This document shows positions 6,282 to 6,916 of a stretch of DNA of 6,916 nt, one piece after another. The notes beneath the pieces are model-generated. The model searched no databases. It was not told where the DNA came from and saw only the letters and a list, made by a program, of their open reading frames with translations. Where the stretch lies: contig JAJZKX010000095.1 in assembly GCA_021850745.1 (NCBI GenBank), positions 1 through 6,916 on the forward strand, in the 5' to 3' direction. Position 1 is the first letter of the stretch; every line of letters begins with the position of its first letter. The stretch is from Thermoplasmata archaeon (GTDB lineage Archaea; Thermoplasmatota; Thermoplasmata; Thermoplasmatales; Thermoplasmataceae). The position numbers and the translations under genes are program-made.

Positions 6282-6916
6282 CTAGGAAGGCATCTTGGAC
6301 TGGATTTCTTTCTTCCTCTGGTCAAGGGCCGCAGGATCTGGCAGCAGTTTCCCCGCATCATCAATGGAGGCCATGGCTTCCTTGAACTTTCCAAGCTTCT
6401 CATACGCTTCAGCCTTTGCAAGGTGGTACTGGTAATTGTCAGGCACCATTCTCAACGCACTGTCCATGTCCCTTATGGCATCCTCGTACTTTCCCATCTC
6501 CATGAGAAGCTCGTATCTCCTGTAGGTGAATATCTGGTCTGTAGAGTTGAGTTCCACAGCCTTGGTGAAGTCCTTGAGCGCCTCTTCATAGTTTTTCTTC
6601 CTGAAGTTGACGTTTCCCCTGTTGTAATAAAAGTCGGGTATGTCGTTTTCAAGCTGTATTGCCTTTGAGAATGCCTCTATTGCCTTCCCCGCATCTCCCA
6701 GGTCGTCATATGCTGCCCCAATGGCGTTGTAGTAGTCAGCATGGTCTGGGTACAGTTCAATGCTTTTCTGGTAATCCTTTATTGCCTGTTCAAGCATTTT
6801 CATGGAATAATATGTAAGGCCCCTGTTGAAATGGAAGTCAGGTTCATTGTCTATGAGCTTGATCGCCTTCGTGAATTCCTTAATCGCCTCAGGGTATTCG
6901 GGGAGATGATAACACA
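6282..6916 (-). CDS. Tetratricopeptide-repeat protein, C-terminal part (partial, start beyond the right edge)
   Basis: At least 211 codons are open to the window end, so the true start lies outside; the Met at 6803 is inside a repeat and is not the start. The visible part is almost wholly TPR: a partial repeat (EYPEAIKEFTKAIKLID), then five consecutive 34-residue units with the usual pattern of small and aromatic residues, such as DFYYNRGNVNFRKKNYEEAL and YEKLGKFKEAMASI. A charged tail ending QSKMPS follows. TPR solenoids bind other proteins; no catalytic domain, signal peptide or membrane segment is visible, so a cytoplasmic scaffold or adaptor is the best guess. The partner is unknown. It lies 23 bases before the XPD gene on the same strand with no promoter between them, which suggests co-expression but does not prove that the proteins interact. 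Confidence 0.9.
   Translation of the reverse strand, partial: CYHLPEYPEAIKEFTKAIKLIDNEPDFHFNRGLTYYSMKMLEQAIKDYQKSIELYPDHADYYNAIGAAYDDLGDAGKAIEAFSKAIQLENDIPDFYYNRGNVNFRKKNYEEALKDFTKAVELNSTDQIFTYRRYELLMEMGKYEDAIRDMDSALRMVPDNYQYHLAKAEAYEKLGKFKEAMASIDDAGKLLPDPAALDQRKKEIQSKMPS
6339..6848 (-). repeat. Five tandem 102-bp TPR-coding units
   Basis: Units lie at 6747-6848, 6645-6746, 6543-6644, 6441-6542 and 6339-6440. Each is exactly 102 bp (34 codons) with no insertion or loss. Their proteins share the phase N/D-x-x-D/Y-F/Y ... G-K-Y/F-x-E/D-A-I/L ... A-x-x-L. The DNA copies are clearly diverged, so this is an old protein repeat and not a recent DNA amplification. Confidence 0.8.

Noticed and set aside
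6282..6803. TPR gene starting at the ATG at 6803
   Set aside because: The frame stays open to the window edge, and the codons upstream (PDFHFNRGLTYYS) complete a canonical TPR unit, so this Met is internal.

Overview
The window looks like chromosomal DNA from a Thermoplasma-like euryarchaeon (Thermoplasmatales). The evidence is an archaeal-type S-adenosylmethionine synthetase, an XPD helicase that matches the Thermoplasma acidophilum XPD sequence as I remember it, archaeal TATA-like boxes about 25 bases before start codons, oligo-T stops without hairpins, and several starts with no Shine-Dalgarno site. No mobile element, CRISPR array, tRNA, rRNA or phage gene was seen. The content is mostly housekeeping.

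Layout, left to right. Positions 1-630 hold the N-terminal 210 codons of purH on the minus strand, cut by the window edge. A 159-base divergent spacer (631-789) carries promoter signals for purH and for metK, and between them two adjacent perfect palindromes whose centres are 20 bp apart. metK (790-1995, plus) makes S-adenosylmethionine. It converges on a minus-strand GNAT acetyltransferase of RimI/Ard1 type (2001-2459), with only 5 bases between the two stop codons. Further along the minus strand come a CLC-family anion channel or transporter with a C-terminal CBS pair (2519-4351), an XPD/Rad3 iron-sulfur helicase (4384-6258), and the C-terminal part of a TPR-repeat protein (6282-6916, start outside the window).

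How the genes relate. The TPR protein and XPD are 23 bases apart, and XPD has a strong Shine-Dalgarno site and no visible promoter of its own, so they are probably co-transcribed. The CLC and acetyltransferase genes each have a TATA-like box and probably their own promoters. purH and metK share a control region and could be co-regulated. Both act in metabolism close to ATP, folate and one-carbon supply, but a common regulator is inference.

I see no wholly new system. The observations most worth following are the twin palindromes between purH and metK, the non-canonical anion-pathway motifs of the CLC protein, and the TPR-XPD pairing. Two genes (XPD and CLC) appear to start with TTG.
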